48,872 nucleotides of DNA from Psychrobacter sp. Pi2-1 (GCF_904846645.1 NZ_CAJHBO010000021.1:1-48872), one strand, 5' to 3'. Counted from the first letter of the stretch, positions 17,914-27,155 are shown. The notes: generated from the sequence alone by a model not told the origin. Numbers and translations: made by a program.

Positions 17914-18324
17914 TTAAATATCTATATCGATTTCCAACTCATTCAGTATATCTATGGCAGCGCGAAATGCTTCTTGTGTGGCAGGTGCACCGCAGTACGG
18001 CAAGCTATGCATCAGCACTTCGCGAATCTCAGCGACACTGGCCCCGTTGTTAATGGCACCGCGTATATGTCCTTTCAACTCATTTGGGCTTTTTTGGGCA
18101 ATTAAAAAGGCAATAGTGATTAATGAGCGATACTTACGAGGTAATACTGAGTCATCTTGCCAAGTGCTGCCCCAAGCGTGTTCAATAATCCAGTCTTGCA
18201 GCGGTTGGGTAAATCCTGTGGCAGCATCAAGCGAGCGTTTGACATGCTGCTTACCCATGACCTCAGTGCGTACCTTGAGACCATTGTCATAGTTGGAGTT
18301 GTTGTCCGTATTGCTATCAGTCAT
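17914..18324 (-). CDS. Carboxymuconolactone decarboxylase family protein (PcaC-like)
   Basis: The 136-residue protein matches the gamma-carboxymuconolactone decarboxylase family of the AhpD-like fold: GLKVRTEVMGKQHV near the start, then FTQPLQDWIIEHAWGSTWQDD, LPRKYRSLITIAFLIAQ and the late SVAEIREVLMHSLPYCGAPATQEAF. Length matches true PcaC (about 130 residues), and YCG.P is the PcaC signature. A PcaC-type enzyme would turn 4-carboxymuconolactone into 3-oxoadipate enol-lactone in protocatechuate degradation. No other pca gene adjoins it, although an alpha/beta hydrolase distantly resembling PcaD lies 5.5 kb away, so the role in this organism is uncertain. The ATG follows AAGGA. Confidence 0.82.
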   Translation of the reverse strand: MTDSNTDNNSNYDNGLKVRTEVMGKQHVKRSLDAATGFTQPLQDWIIEHAWGSTWQDDSVLPRKYRSLITIAFLIAQKSPNELKGHIRGAINNGASVAEIREVLMHSLPYCGAPATQEAFRAAIDILNELEIDIDI

Positions 18325-18729
18325 ATCGTCGTCCTTAATGTTTTTACTAAAATGTTTTTATCAAATTGACTGTTAATAAATCGAAGTTGCTACATTTTTT
18401 TAAGCGAAATTTTATCGAAGTTGTTTCTTACAAAATCGTATATCAGTCATATGGTGTCTGCTCAGTCATAAAGCAAGCGCTGATTGATAAGCGTAATCAG
18501 GCAAATGCCAGTTATAATGAACGCTACAATCATATTATTGATGGCACTATTTTTATAATAAATGTTCAATATGGCCTTACTATGCGCCTTTTCAGGGCTG
18601 AGCCATTAACATTTAAAGCGTTTTAAGCTATGATTGCACGGATAATTATTCCCTATAGTATATGGACGCAGGCGGTCATGCTGACTACCCACGTAATGTG
18701 CTAAACCCCAACTGACGAGGACGACTATT
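18325..18729. other. Intergenic region upstream of acnB
   Basis: This 405-bp AT-rich stretch separates the divergent decarboxylase-like gene and acnB. An 86-codon frame at 18366-18626 has no ribosome site and reads like chance sequence. A possible acnB promoter is listed separately. Confidence 0.5.
18634..18661 (+). promoter_or_regulatory. Candidate sigma-70 promoter for acnB
   Basis: TTGCAC at 18634-18639 and TAGTAT at 18656-18661 are separated by 16 bp, about 70 bp before the acnB start. The -10 match is imperfect, so this is only a candidate. Confidence 0.3.
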
Positions 18730-21333
18730 GTGTTAGAAGCTTATCGTAAACATGTCGAAGAACGTGCTGAGCTAGGAACGGTTCCGCTACCATTGAACGA
18801 AAAACAAGTAGCAGAGTTGGTTGAATTACTAAAGAACCCGCCAGCAGGCGAAGATGCATTTTTGATGAACTTGCTAGAAAACCGTATCCCTGCTGGTGTT
18901 GACCAAGCAGCCTACGTGAAAGCGGCATTTTTGGCAGCGATCTTAAAAGGTGAGACATCTTCACCATTGATCAGCAAGCAAAAAGCGGTTCAAATTTTAG
19001 GTACGATGCAAGGTGGCTACAACGTTCAGCCATTGGTTGCTGCCCTTGATGACAGCGAAGTTGCACAAGACGCTGCTGAAGCATTAAAGAAAACTTTGCT
19101 AGTATTTGACGCATTCAATGACGTGACTGAAAAAGCTGAAGCGGGCAATACCATTGCTAAAGAAGTGGTACAGTCTTGGGCTGACGCAGAATGGTTCTTG
19201 AACCGCCCTGAAGTACCAAAGAAAACCACTTACACGACGTTTAAAGTCACTGGCGAAACCAACACGGATGACTTGTCTCCAGCGCAAGACGCATGGAGCC
19301 GTCCTGATATCCCATTGCATTCATTAGCCATGCACAAAAACTCTCGCGACGGCATCAATGCTGACGACGAGGGCGTTGTTGGTCCAATGAAGCAAATCGA
19401 AGCATTGAAAGAAAAAGGCCATCCGCTAGCCTATGTTGGTGACGTGGTTGGTACGGGTTCTAGCCGTAAGTCTGCCACCAACTCAGTATTGTGGCTCATG
19501 GGCGAGGACATTCCTAACGTGCCAAACAAACGTGGTGGCGGTCTAGTACTAGGTAACAATATCGCTCCGATTTTCTTCAATACGATGGAAGATTCTGGCG
19601 CATTGCCAATCGAAAAAGTGGCGGTTGATAACCTAAATATGGGTGATGTGTTTGATATCTACCCACATGATGGCAAAATCACCAAGCATGACTCTGATGA
19701 AGTTCTATCAACGTTTACGCTAAGCTCACCTACGTTGCTTGACGAAGTGCGTGCTGGTGGCCGTATTCCATTGATCGTTGGTCGTGGTTTGACGAACCGT
19801 GCTCGTGAATATATGGGTCTTGGTCATTCTGACGTATTTGCTAAGCCAGAAGAGCCAGCTGATACGGGTAAAGGCTTCACTCTAGCGCAGAAAATGGTCG
19901 GTAAAGCATGTGGCTTAGAAGGCGTACGTCCAGGTATGTACTGTGAGCCTAAGATGACTACGGTCGGTTCTCAGGATACGACTGGTCCAATGACGCGTGA
20001 TGAGCTAAAAGACTTGGCATGTTTGGGTTTCCAAGCAGACCTAGTGATGCAGTCATTCTGTCATACTGCGGCTTATCCAAAGCCAGTTGACGTTGAGACT
20101 CAGCACACACTACCTGACTTTATTATGAACCGTGGCGGCGTAAGCTTACGTCCAGGCGATGGTATCATCCACTCATGGTTGAACCGTATGCTACTTCCAG
20201 ATACCGTTGGTACTGGCGGTGACTCGCATACTCGTTTCCCAATGGGTATCTCGTTCCCAGCGGGTTCTGGTCTAGTTGCTTTCGCAGCGGCAACTGGTGT
20301 GATGCCACTTGATATGCCTGAATCTGTCCGTGTTCGTTTTGTTGGTGAGCGTCAGCCTGGTATCACCTTGCGTGACCTCGTACATGCGATTCCTTATCAA
20401 GCGATCAAAGAAGGTTACTTGACGGTTGATAAGAAAGGTAAAATCAACGAGTTCAACGGCCGTATTCTTGAAATCGAAGGTCTAGAAGATTTGACCGCTG
20501 AGCAAGCGTTTGAATTGTCTGATGCCTCAGCTGAGCGTAGTGCTGCTGGTTGTACCATCACTTTGTCTGAAGCATCAGTGACTGAGTACCTAAACTCAAA
20601 CATCACGCTGCTTAAGTGGATGATCTCAGAAGGCTATGGCGATGCACGTACGATTAGCCGCCGTGTTGAGCAAATGCAAGAGTGGTTGGCTAATCCAAGC
20701 CTCATGCGTGCTGATGATGATGCTGAATATGCTATCGACATCACTATCGATATGAGCGAAATCAAAGAGCCTATCCTGTGCTGCCCGAACGATCCAGATG
20801 ATGCAAAAACGCTAGCAGACGTGGCTGGTGATACGATTGATGAAGTATTCATTGGTTCATGTATGACTAACATCGGTCACTTCCGTGCCGCTGGTAAATT
20901 GCTACAAGACGTACCAGCAGGTAGCTTGAAGACTCGTTTATGGATTGCACCACCTACTAAGATGGATGCACGTCAGTTGATGGAAGAAGGTTACTACAAC
21001 ATCTATGCACAAGCCGGCGCTCGTACTGAAATGCCAGGTTGTTCACTATGTATGGGTAACCAAGCACGTATCGCACCGAAATCTACTGCGGTATCGACCT
21101 CAACTCGTAATTTCCCGAACCGTCTAGGTCAAGGCGCTAACGTATACCTAGCTTCTGCTGAGCTTGCAGCAGTCGCAGCGGTACTTGGTAAATTGCCGAC
21201 TAACGATGAGTATCAGCAGTATGCTGGCATGCTAAACAGCATGGGTGATGAAGTCTATCAATACATGAACTTCGACCGTATGGAAGACTATACTGAAGAA
21301 GCAGACAAGATTAACGTTGCTCAGTTGACCTAA
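18730..21333 (+). CDS. acnB: Bifunctional aconitate hydratase 2 / 2-methylisocitrate dehydratase
   Basis: AcnB interconverts citrate and isocitrate in the TCA cycle and can act on 2-methylisocitrate. The 867-residue length agrees with E. coli AcnB (865). The protein starts [16 protein letters not shown], with the N-terminal HEAT-like domain (about 1-160), then the swivelling domain ([37 protein letters not shown]) placed before the cluster-binding domains, which is the AcnB order. Cluster ligands are visible in [12 protein letters not shown] and [12 protein letters not shown]. Start codon is GTG 18730, fixed by the conserved N-terminus and a GAGG upstream. It is monocistronic, with a strong terminator after it. 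Confidence 0.98.
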   Translation: MLEAYRKHVEERAELGTVPLPLNEKQVAELVELLKNPPAGEDAFLMNLLENRIPAGVDQAAYVKAAFLAAILKGETSSPLISKQKAVQILGTMQGGYNVQPLVAALDDSEVAQDAAEALKKTLLVFDAFNDVTEKAEAGNTIAKEVVQSWADAEWFLNRPEVPKKTTYTTFKVTGETNTDDLSPAQDAWSRPDIPLHSLAMHKNSRDGINADDEGVVGPMKQIEALKEKGHPLAYVGDVVGTGSSRKSATNSVLWLMGEDIPNVPNKRGGGLVLGNNIAPIFFNTMEDSGALPIEKVAVDNLNMGDVFDIYPHDGKITKHDSDEVLSTFTLSSPTLLDEVRAGGRIPLIVGRGLTNRAREYMGLGHSDVFAKPEEPADTGKGFTLAQKMVGKACGLEGVRPGMYCEPKMTTVGSQDTTGPMTRDELKDLACLGFQADLVMQSFCHTAAYPKPVDVETQHTLPDFIMNRGGVSLRPGDGIIHSWLNRMLLPDTVGTGGDSHTRFPMGISFPAGSGLVAFAAATGVMPLDMPESVRVRFVGERQPGITLRDLVHAIPYQAIKEGYLTVDKKGKINEFNGRILEIEGLEDLTAEQAFELSDASAERSAAGCTITLSEASVTEYLNSNITLLKWMISEGYGDARTISRRVEQMQEWLANPSLMRADDDAEYAIDITIDMSEIKEPILCCPNDPDDAKTLADVAGDTIDEVFIGSCMTNIGHFRAAGKLLQDVPAGSLKTRLWIAPPTKMDARQLMEEGYYNIYAQAGARTEMPGCSLCMGNQARIAPKSTAVSTSTRNFPNRLGQGANVYLASAELAAVAAVLGKLPTNDEYQQYAGMLNSMGDEVYQYMNFDRMEDYTEEADKINVAQLT

Positions 21334-21381
21334 TCTTGGTTGCAGCTTAAGCAAAACGTTTTTAAGCTTTAATTATAGAAT

Positions 21382-21415
21382 AACCCCGTATCGTCATGAT
21401 GCGGGGTTTTTTATT
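21382..21415 (+). terminator. Terminator of acnB
   Basis: An AACCCCG / CGGGGTT hairpin extended by ATC / GAT and followed by six T lies about 50 bp past the acnB stop. Confidence 0.9.
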
Positions 21416-21535
21416 GATGAGTCTAAGAAAACTAGTATTCATTTACAAACTTTTATTGAGTATCTATAATAAAAGCCAAGTGTTGATAATTTTCAATGAC
21501 GATTTCTACTTTTCACGACTGAGATAAAAAGCCCT

Positions 21536-22024
21536 ATGGAAAATAATATCAAGCTCGATAAAGCGACACCGCCGCCATTGCCTAGAGCTACGGTGGCTAA
21601 TAATCATAGTGCTGAGCCGCCATTGCCTAGAGCTACGGTGGCTAATAATCATAGTGCTGAAGCAAATTATGGCATCATTGACTGGTTTAAAAAGGGCATG
21701 AGAAATTACACGAATTTTTCTGGCCGTGCTCGCCGTAAAGAATATTGGTATTTCTTTCTAGTACAAATGGGAGTGATGATCGTTGCAATGCTGCTAGATG
21801 CATTAATATTCAGCTCAGAGACAGGTTTATTTTACATAGTAGCGGCACTTGGTTTATTTCTGCCTGGTCTTGCCGTGACTATCCGTCGCTTACATGATAC
21901 TAGCCGCTCAGGATGGTGGTTTTTGATAGGGATAGTACCACTGATAGGCTCTATTATATTACTGGTATTTCTAGCGAGTGATACCAAGCCTGAAACCAAT
22001 AAATGGGGTCTACCGGCAAAATAG
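21536..22024 (+). CDS. DUF805 membrane protein with a duplicated N-terminal segment
   Basis: The 162-residue protein is a DUF805 (YhaH-like) inner-membrane protein. Its core starts at WFKKGMRNYTNFSGRARRKEYWYFFL, where YxxFxGRxxRxEYW is the family signature, and continues with three to four membrane segments and LAVTIRRLHDTSRSGWW, also conserved. The family has no established function. The polar N-terminus carries two identical 15-residue units (PPLPRATVANNHSAE), coded by a perfect 45-bp tandem repeat, so the tail is longer than usual. It stands alone between acnB and the PACE exporter. The start ATG lies at 21536, with weak Shine-Dalgarno support. Confidence 0.85.
   Translation: MENNIKLDKATPPPLPRATVANNHSAEPPLPRATVANNHSAEANYGIIDWFKKGMRNYTNFSGRARRKEYWYFFLVQMGVMIVAMLLDALIFSSETGLFYIVAALGLFLPGLAVTIRRLHDTSRSGWWFLIGIVPLIGSIILLVFLASDTKPETNKWGLPAK
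21571..21660 (+). repeat. Perfect 45-bp tandem duplication inside the DUF805 gene
   Basis: Two identical 45-bp units (21571-21615 and 21616-21660) abut exactly and stay in frame, adding one 15-residue unit. The absence of any mismatch suggests a recent duplication or ongoing copy-number change. Confidence 0.9.
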
Positions 22025-22109
22025 TCCGGTTAGAACAGGCGATAATTGTTAATAAAACGGCCTACGTCTGTTTACAAATGTCCTCACTGATTTTTGAGTT
22101 TGGTTTCTG

Positions 22110-22115
22110 TATAAT
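22110..22115 (+). promoter_or_regulatory. Candidate -10 element for the PACE gene
   Basis: A perfect TATAAT stands about 118 bp before the PACE start codon. The -35 region is poor (CTGATT at 17-bp spacing). A start near 22122 would give a leader of about 110 nt with predicted hairpins. Confidence 0.4.
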
Positions 22116-22118
22116 ATA

Positions 22119-22216
22119 GGGGCAGGCGGAAACCGTGGCTCTGCACTTTATTTATCTTTTCTAACTCGGGACGGACCGATACTTTGATATGCACCTTACT
22201 GTTTAAATACAGGTGC
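22119..22216 (+). promoter_or_regulatory. Hairpin-rich 5' leader of the PACE exporter gene
   Basis: Three possible stem-loops are visible: GCAG...CTGC enclosing CGGAAACCG (22122-22144); TCGG/CCGA around 22166-22179; and GCACC/GGTGC with an inner CTGT/ACAG (22191-22216). The last ends four bases before the GGAG ribosome binding site. No known riboswitch class was recognised. The structure was read by eye, not folded. Confidence 0.35.
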
Positions 22217-22232
22217 TTTGGAGTCTTGGTTG

Positions 22233-22673
22233 ATGACTTTATCACCGCTTAAACGTCGCTTAATTTATGTGACCGCTTTCGAAATTATCGCGATTATCTT
22301 ATCTACCCTCATATTGATGAAACTCAGTCACAGTGATGCATCAGAATCGTTGCCTGTCGCGATGATGGTATCGCTGGCTGCCATCATTTGGAACTTTATA
22401 TATAATACCGCTTTTGAAGCGTGGGAACGTCGCAAGCGCATTGTACGTCGCACGTTATGGATACGCAGTGCACATGCTTTTGGTTTTGAAGGTGGGCTGG
22501 TGTTAATCTGCTTACCACTATATATGATTTGGTACGATGTTGGTCTAGTAAAAGCCTTTATGATGGAAGTAGCGCTACTGCTATTTTTCTTAGTTTATAC
22601 GTTTACGTTTACTCTGATTTTTGACAAGATATTTACGTTACCTCATCATTCTAAACCAGCGACCGCTTCTTAA
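22233..22673 (+). CDS. PACE-family (AceI-like) efflux transporter
   Basis: This 146-residue protein belongs to the proteobacterial antimicrobial compound efflux family, small proton-coupled exporters best known for chlorhexidine (AceI of Acinetobacter) and for short diamines. It has two repeats of two membrane helices each. The first has the glutamate E17 in TAFEIIA and IIWNFIYNTAFEAWERR; the second has RSAHAFGFEGGLV and EVALLLFFLVYTFTFTLIFD. WNxxYNxxFE and HAxxFE are family signatures. ATG 22233 is chosen because GGAG lies nine bases upstream; a TTG at 22218 would precede that site. The physiological substrate is unknown. Confidence 0.9.
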   Translation: MTLSPLKRRLIYVTAFEIIAIILSTLILMKLSHSDASESLPVAMMVSLAAIIWNFIYNTAFEAWERRKRIVRRTLWIRSAHAFGFEGGLVLICLPLYMIWYDVGLVKAFMMEVALLLFFLVYTFTFTLIFDKIFTLPHHSKPATAS

Positions 22674-22683
22674 TCAAAGGCAT

Positions 22684-22722
22684 TAACAAAAAAAGGGCTA
22701 CCATATTGGTAGCCCTTTTTTG
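22684..22722. terminator. Bidirectional terminator between the PACE and crotonase genes
   Basis: A stem GGGCTACCA / TGGTAGCCC flanked by A7 and T6 runs lies between two convergent genes and can terminate both. Confidence 0.9.
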
Positions 22723-22743
22723 ATAGCATCATTGTTTATCTTG

Positions 22744-23541
22744 TTATTTACCTTGATATACCGGCTTACGCTTCGCTATAAAGGCGCTAACCCCTTCGAT
22801 AAAGTCATCGGTTTTTGCCATTACGGTCTGTTGCTCTACTTCCGTATCTAACGCTGCACTCAAACCAGCGAAGGCGTGTACGTTGAAGCTCTCTTTCATA
22901 GCAGCCAACGCTTTGCCTGGCAGTTGGCTCAATCGTAGCGCCAATGCTTGTACGGTGGCGTCTAGCTCGTCAGCACTAACCACGTTGTTTACCAGATTTA
23001 AGCGCGCCATATCTTCTGCTTTTAGCTTATCACCTAGCATTACAAGCTCAGTGGCTTTTGCTGCACCAACCAATTGGTTTAATAAGTAAATACCACCTGC
23101 ATCTGGCACTAGGCCAATATTAACGAACGCTTGTACAAACTTTGCATTGTCTGCGGCAATGCGGAAGTCACAAGTAAGCGCCAAGTTCATGCCAGCACCT
23201 GCCACAGCACCTTCTAATTTGGCAATAATCGGCTTATGAATATGACGTAGTTTTAAGCTGACTTCGCCTGCACCTTCTACCATGCCTCTTAATTTGTTTG
23301 AAACAATATCCTTGTCTAATCCTTCAGACAACATCTCTTTAATATCGCCGCCGCTTGAGAAGTCACCACCAGCCCCTTGTAAAATAATTACCCGTACTTG
23401 ATCATCTGCAGCCGCTTTATCTAGCGCTATCAAGACTTGGTTTTTTAAGGGTGTGCCAAAGGCATTTAAGCTTTTTGGATCGTTAAAGGTAATGGTAGCA
23501 ATGTGCTCTGCAACTTGATAATCGACGAGAGACTGTGACAT
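22744..23541 (-). CDS. Enoyl-CoA hydratase/isomerase family protein
   Basis: The 265-residue protein is a crotonase-fold enzyme. Oxyanion-hole regions are seen as GGDFSSGGDIKEM and KLEGAVAGAGMNLAL. The two glutamates used for hydration in classical enoyl-CoA hydratases are not obvious: the first position appears as N in GAGMNL and the second region reads FVNIGLVPDAGG. The aspartate in VPDAGG resembles the single catalytic acid of PaaG- and isomerase-type members, so double-bond isomerisation is more likely than hydration. This is inference from motif comparison. The ATG follows AAGGA. It is monocistronic and convergent with the PACE gene. Confidence 0.85.
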   Translation of the reverse strand: MSQSLVDYQVAEHIATITFNDPKSLNAFGTPLKNQVLIALDKAAADDQVRVIILQGAGGDFSSGGDIKEMLSEGLDKDIVSNKLRGMVEGAGEVSLKLRHIHKPIIAKLEGAVAGAGMNLALTCDFRIAADNAKFVQAFVNIGLVPDAGGIYLLNQLVGAAKATELVMLGDKLKAEDMARLNLVNNVVSADELDATVQALALRLSQLPGKALAAMKESFNVHAFAGLSAALDTEVEQQTVMAKTDDFIEGVSAFIAKRKPVYQGK

Positions 23542-23879
23542 TTGAGATTTCCTTATTTTAAATGACGGTTTTAATATTCTGTATCAATGACAATACTTTG
23601 AGATAAAGGTAAAAATGGTTCAATGCTGATTACTATAGCAGCTTGCTATGATTATAAAAGCGTGTTTTGTGGGCGCTTAAGACACATCTACATACTGGTA
23701 AACTTTACTATTCTATCGTAAAAGCTGATGCTAGCTAATGAGACAAAACGACTGACTCGTAAAAAGGCTATGACCTAAGGGGTTAATGGATTATGCTAAT
23801 ATGCCAGGTTGAGCGTAAAAGAGTCGTAAAAGACACAAGGGTACGCTCGAACTCTCATTGATCAAACAAGGATGTGGTT
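23542..23879. other. Divergent intergenic region with small repeats
   Basis: No gene was found in these 338 bp. Near the plus-strand hydrolase, GAGCGTA (23811-23817) and TACGCTC (23842-23848) form an inverted repeat enclosing two CGTAAAAGA copies. This could be an operator or a leader hairpin; the evidence is weak. Confidence 0.4.
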
Positions 23880-24692
23880 ATGCCAACTATCACTGTAAAT
23901 AACGCTGATATTTATTACGAAGACAGCGCACCGAATGACACACAAAAACCCGTTATCGTATTTGCTCATGGTCTACTGTGGAGCTCACAGATGTATGACA
24001 AGCAAGTGGAGCACTTTCAAACAGACTATCGTTGTATTGCTTTTGATTTTCGCGGGCAAGGTCAGTCGCAGGTTACCAAATCTGGCTATGATATGGAGAC
24101 GCTGACTGACGATACGCTTGGCTTACTTGCAGCGCTTGGAATTGATAAATGTCACTTCGTTGGACTATCTATGGGCGGGTTCGTGGCTCAACGTATCGCG
24201 CTCAAACGCCCTGAGTTGCTGTTGTCGTTAACGCTGTTAGAAACCTCTGCTGACCCTGAAGATCCAAAAAACATCCCTCAGTATCGCAAGCTGGTTAAAG
24301 CGATTCGCTGGTTGGGTATGAAGCGTGTGAGTAATAAGGTGATGCCAATTATGTTTGGCAGTACGTTTTTGGCAGACAAACTGCGCAAATCTGACCGTAA
24401 GCAGTGGCTGACGATGCTACAAAGCAATCGCAAAGGCGGCGTGGTCAAAGCAACAATGGGCGTTATTGAGCGTACCGGTACTTATGAGCAGTTGGGTGAG
24501 ATTACAACGCCAACATTAATCGTGGTAGGTGATGAAGATGCCGCTACGCCTTATGCCAAATCTGAACGCATGCATTTTGCTATCGCTGGGTCAAAGCTTG
24601 CTATTATCAAAGGTGCGGGTCATACATCGACAGTAGAAGAGCCTGATCAAGTGAATCAAGTACTTCGTCAGTTTTTGGAAAGTTGTGTTTAG
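23880..24692 (+). CDS. Alpha/beta hydrolase (3-oxoadipate enol-lactonase-like subgroup)
   Basis: The 270-residue protein is an alpha/beta hydrolase with FAHGLLWSSQMYDKQ (oxyanion), FDFRGQGQSQ, the nucleophile elbow GLSMGGF, an acid in VVGDEDAATP and the histidine in GAGHTSTVEEP. The overall pattern, with GLSMGG and (V/I)VGDEDxxTP, is that of PcaD-like hydrolases and related esterases or haloperoxidases. No pca operon surrounds it, so the substrate is open. ATG 23880 is preferred because AAGGA is seven bases upstream; GTG 23874 is an alternative. It is probably cytoplasmic and ends at a bidirectional terminator. Confidence 0.82.
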   Translation: MPTITVNNADIYYEDSAPNDTQKPVIVFAHGLLWSSQMYDKQVEHFQTDYRCIAFDFRGQGQSQVTKSGYDMETLTDDTLGLLAALGIDKCHFVGLSMGGFVAQRIALKRPELLLSLTLLETSADPEDPKNIPQYRKLVKAIRWLGMKRVSNKVMPIMFGSTFLADKLRKSDRKQWLTMLQSNRKGGVVKATMGVIERTGTYEQLGEITTPTLIVVGDEDAATPYAKSERMHFAIAGSKLAIIKGAGHTSTVEEPDQVNQVLRQFLESCV

Positions 24693-24757
24693 TGTAGCTA
24701 CTGTTCGAGAGCTTTAAAGTTTCATATTGATAGGAAATCCTGAGCATATATCTATAT

Positions 24758-24795
24758 AAAAAAGCCGCTACCTGTTATTTGATAGCGGCTTTTTT
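24758..24795. terminator. Bidirectional terminator between hydrolase and ter module
   Basis: The stem AAAAGCCGCTA / TAGCGGCTTTT has A and T runs on the outer sides and lies between the convergent hydrolase and CitE-like genes. Confidence 0.9.
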
Positions 24796-24843
24796 CATAG
24801 TGTGAGTTGTTAAATGACAGAAAACCATCATCAGAGATGAAAG

Positions 24844-25920
24844 CTACATTCGTGAGCTGTATTGGCTATGTCCGTCATCAATGGTGCCAAAGGCTTCTGC
24901 ACGATTAACAATTTCAGTCGCCCAAGCACGGTGCGTCGCAGGCTCTAGCATCGTATTATTGTACTTAAATACCGCTTTGGCCTCAGAGTGAAGGATCGCT
25001 TGCGCTTCATCCAATGTACTCAGTGGCACACAGTAAGCTTGCTGTACTAGGGCGATTTGGCTTGGATGAATGACAGTTTTTCCCACCATGCCTAAGCTGA
25101 CGTCTCGGTTCAACTCTTGCATAAATAGCGTCGGCTGATCCAAGTACTCAAATACTGGCGCGGTAAGATAAAAACCATGCGGCACAAAACAGCCAAGCAT
25201 TTGATAAGCCAACGTACCGATAGGTGAGTCGTAGACAATACTGTTTTTTGGCCGACGTAAGCGCAGTGCTGCAAATAAGTCATTACCACCGATACGCAAT
25301 GCAAAAACTGGCTGGCTAAATGCTTCTTTAAAAGCGATGGCAAGCTCCTGATTGTGATGCGGATTAAACAGCGCTGCGGTTTCGAGCGTCGGCATAAGTA
25401 GTTGATCTACTTTTAGGTTCTGACAAGCCATGCGCCAGTTAGATAGGCTATACATATCGACTTTTGGCATGACGAAACCATCGATAAGATCGATATGGGT
25501 ATAATCAGCCAGTTGCTGTAGCATCATCGGGCTACGTGGACGTATAAAGACCAGTGGACGTGTCGGATGCTGGGCATGAATCTTCGCCGATTTAGATGGC
25601 GCATTGATGCTATTCACATGCTCAGCCCAAGTATTTAGGAGGGTTCGCAAACGCTCAAGCGCTAACTCAACATCCTGCTGACTGACAGCATCTTCTAGAC
25701 AGATAATAATACTATTAATCGTCGGTAATTTATCCCGTTTGATGACTTGCCAAATATCTTGGCGAGTCGCAGGCATGTATAAGCTAGCACCGAGCTGATA
25801 TGGATGGTGCGTGTGCGGCTTGACCATCGCATGACGCTCAGTGATCAGATGCGCATAAGATTGGGTATCATTGTAAAGGTCTGACTCGGTTTTTAGCATA
25901 TCTGACATAATTGGCATCAT
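24844..25920 (-). CDS. HpcH/HpaI aldolase / CitE-like lyase of the Ter metabolite module
   Basis: The 358-residue protein belongs to the CitE-like C-C bond lyase family (TIM barrel). Metal-binding and active-site segments seen include IIICLEDAV (E76), FIRPRSP, DGFVMPKVD, MPTLETA, LRIGGNDL and GKTVIHPSQ. These match the lyase consistently encoded in the Ter-associated biosynthetic module described by Anantharaman, Iyer and Aravind, where it is proposed to act on a sugar- or nucleotide-derived metabolite. It is the last gene of a minus-strand operon, 53 bp after the StiP-like gene. The first ATG was used; nearby in-frame ATGs at codons 2, 5 and 8 leave the start uncertain by a few residues. Confidence 0.87.
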   Translation of the reverse strand: MMPIMSDMLKTESDLYNDTQSYAHLITERHAMVKPHTHHPYQLGASLYMPATRQDIWQVIKRDKLPTINSIIICLEDAVSQQDVELALERLRTLLNTWAEHVNSINAPSKSAKIHAQHPTRPLVFIRPRSPMMLQQLADYTHIDLIDGFVMPKVDMYSLSNWRMACQNLKVDQLLMPTLETAALFNPHHNQELAIAFKEAFSQPVFALRIGGNDLFAALRLRRPKNSIVYDSPIGTLAYQMLGCFVPHGFYLTAPVFEYLDQPTLFMQELNRDVSLGMVGKTVIHPSQIALVQQAYCVPLSTLDEAQAILHSEAKAVFKYNNTMLEPATHRAWATEIVNRAEAFGTIDDGHSQYSSRM

Positions 25921-25973
25921 AAGTAGAGAGTATAAGAGAACGAAAAAGAAAGTATTTAATACCGTTAAATGTA

Positions 25974-27155
25974 TTAAGTGTCTTGGGAGCGCTGCTTGAT
26001 AAGCGTGATGGCTTGATAAGGCAGTATTTTATCACCTAATACACTGATAGTGATGTTTCGTTGCGCACATAAATGGCGTAGCAATATGGTATCAGGGTGC
26101 TCAGCAGTAGCGAGCAATATACGCTCGGGATCACGGCGTAATATGGCACGTGTTGCCTCAGCAATAGTCGGCTTAATACGGTTGCGATTGACGATATGAT
26201 AATCTGCTGCCAGCGTCTCTATCAACGCCGCAGTCTGGTAGCGTGGCTGCTGGTAAGTCGGTAAACGCGCTGGAGTTGTAGCCAATGCTCGTCTCACGGC
26301 ATCGATACGCTCAATAAATGCCAAACTGTGATCTACCTCAATTAAATCATCATAAAAGACACTGCGATGCAGGCCTGATGACGGCTCTGTATACAAGCTG
26401 CGTGAAATTAATCCTGATACGGTGCTATTTAACAACCCTGATGGGATTAACCAGTCTTCTTCACTAGCCGCGAGCCAAGCAACGCCAGCCGGATCGGCAA
26501 GAGTCAGTAGCGGAATGACGTTAGCACCTTGATGAAAAATATTAGCAAAATTAACATGAGTAGAATCGCTAAACGTCTCTAGACTACGAGCCAACTCTTG
26601 ATAGATGGCACCTTTACCTGTCCAGCCATCGACGAATATGACTGGACTGTTTGGATAAGCTTCCAGTAGCATTTGCAGGGCCACTGGATCAAGACCACGA
26701 TCCCGAATGATACTGATGCCATAATGTACGCTTGGCAGGTGATAGCTACTGTCTGTATCCGACAGCGCACGCTGCAATAACACCCCGATCGGCAGACCAG
26801 CTCGTACCAAGCTGACTAAAACCAGTGGATGCTCATCACTCACATTCTGCTGAAAAACTTGATGTAGCGTATGAGACAAATGAGCGATATCGGTCGCGGT
26901 CCTTGTTGAGCCTTGCTCTAATGCCTGTATGTATAGCTGCTCATGCTTTGCAGTAGGCGCTTGCTCTAAGGTCAACATGTCAGAGTAATGGCGTTGTCCG
27001 CTTTGGATAAGCGCTTCTTTTTGACTGACTGGCACATCGGCAACCGCGTCCTTATCCACCATATCGAGTAGGACAGTGACATCGCTCGCAAGATAGCTGC
27101 CTGAGCCATAGTTTTTTAAAGCGGCTCTTTTTGTCTGTATATTAGGTAAAGTCAT
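25974..27155 (-). CDS. StiP-family protein (PRTase plus PELOTA-type domain) of the Ter module
   Basis: The 393-residue protein matches the family annotated as cysteine protease StiP but interpreted by domain analysis as an orotate-PRTase-like domain followed by a small PELOTA RNA-binding-like domain. The N-terminal part has NYGSGSYLASDVTVLLD, typical of the family; VLVSLVRAGLPIGVLLQR (112-129); HYGISIIRDRGLD; and VIFVDGWTGKGAI (172-184), which resembles a PRPP-binding loop. The C-terminal part holds RRDPERILLATAEHPDTI and the alpha/beta segment around ITISVLGD. It is predicted to make a glycosidic bond to a base in a nucleoside-like metabolite. The protease label seems doubtful because no clear Cys-His pair is visible. 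Confidence 0.87.
   Translation of the reverse strand: MTLPNIQTKRAALKNYGSGSYLASDVTVLLDMVDKDAVADVPVSQKEALIQSGQRHYSDMLTLEQAPTAKHEQLYIQALEQGSTRTATDIAHLSHTLHQVFQQNVSDEHPLVLVSLVRAGLPIGVLLQRALSDTDSSYHLPSVHYGISIIRDRGLDPVALQMLLEAYPNSPVIFVDGWTGKGAIYQELARSLETFSDSTHVNFANIFHQGANVIPLLTLADPAGVAWLAASEEDWLIPSGLLNSTVSGLISRSLYTEPSSGLHRSVFYDDLIEVDHSLAFIERIDAVRRALATTPARLPTYQQPRYQTAALIETLAADYHIVNRNRIKPTIAEATRAILRRDPERILLATAEHPDTILLRHLCAQRNITISVLGDKILPYQAITLIKQRSQDT

Noticed and set aside
18366..18626. 86-codon plus-strand frame upstream of acnB
   Set aside because: It has no Shine-Dalgarno site, low-complexity composition and overlaps the likely promoter region.
22161..22216. Known guanidine riboswitch before the PACE gene
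   Set aside because: A single GGGACGG word occurs, but the paired ACGR hairpins or ykkC core were not found.
17914..24692. Dispersed protocatechuate (pca) operon
   Set aside because: Only a PcaC-like and a PcaD-like protein are present, far apart with unrelated genes between, so a pathway is not supported.
25974..27155. Cysteine protease reading of the StiP-like gene
   Set aside because: No convincing Cys-His dyad is visible, while PRTase-like loops and a PELOTA-type C-terminus are; the metabolite-enzyme reading was kept.
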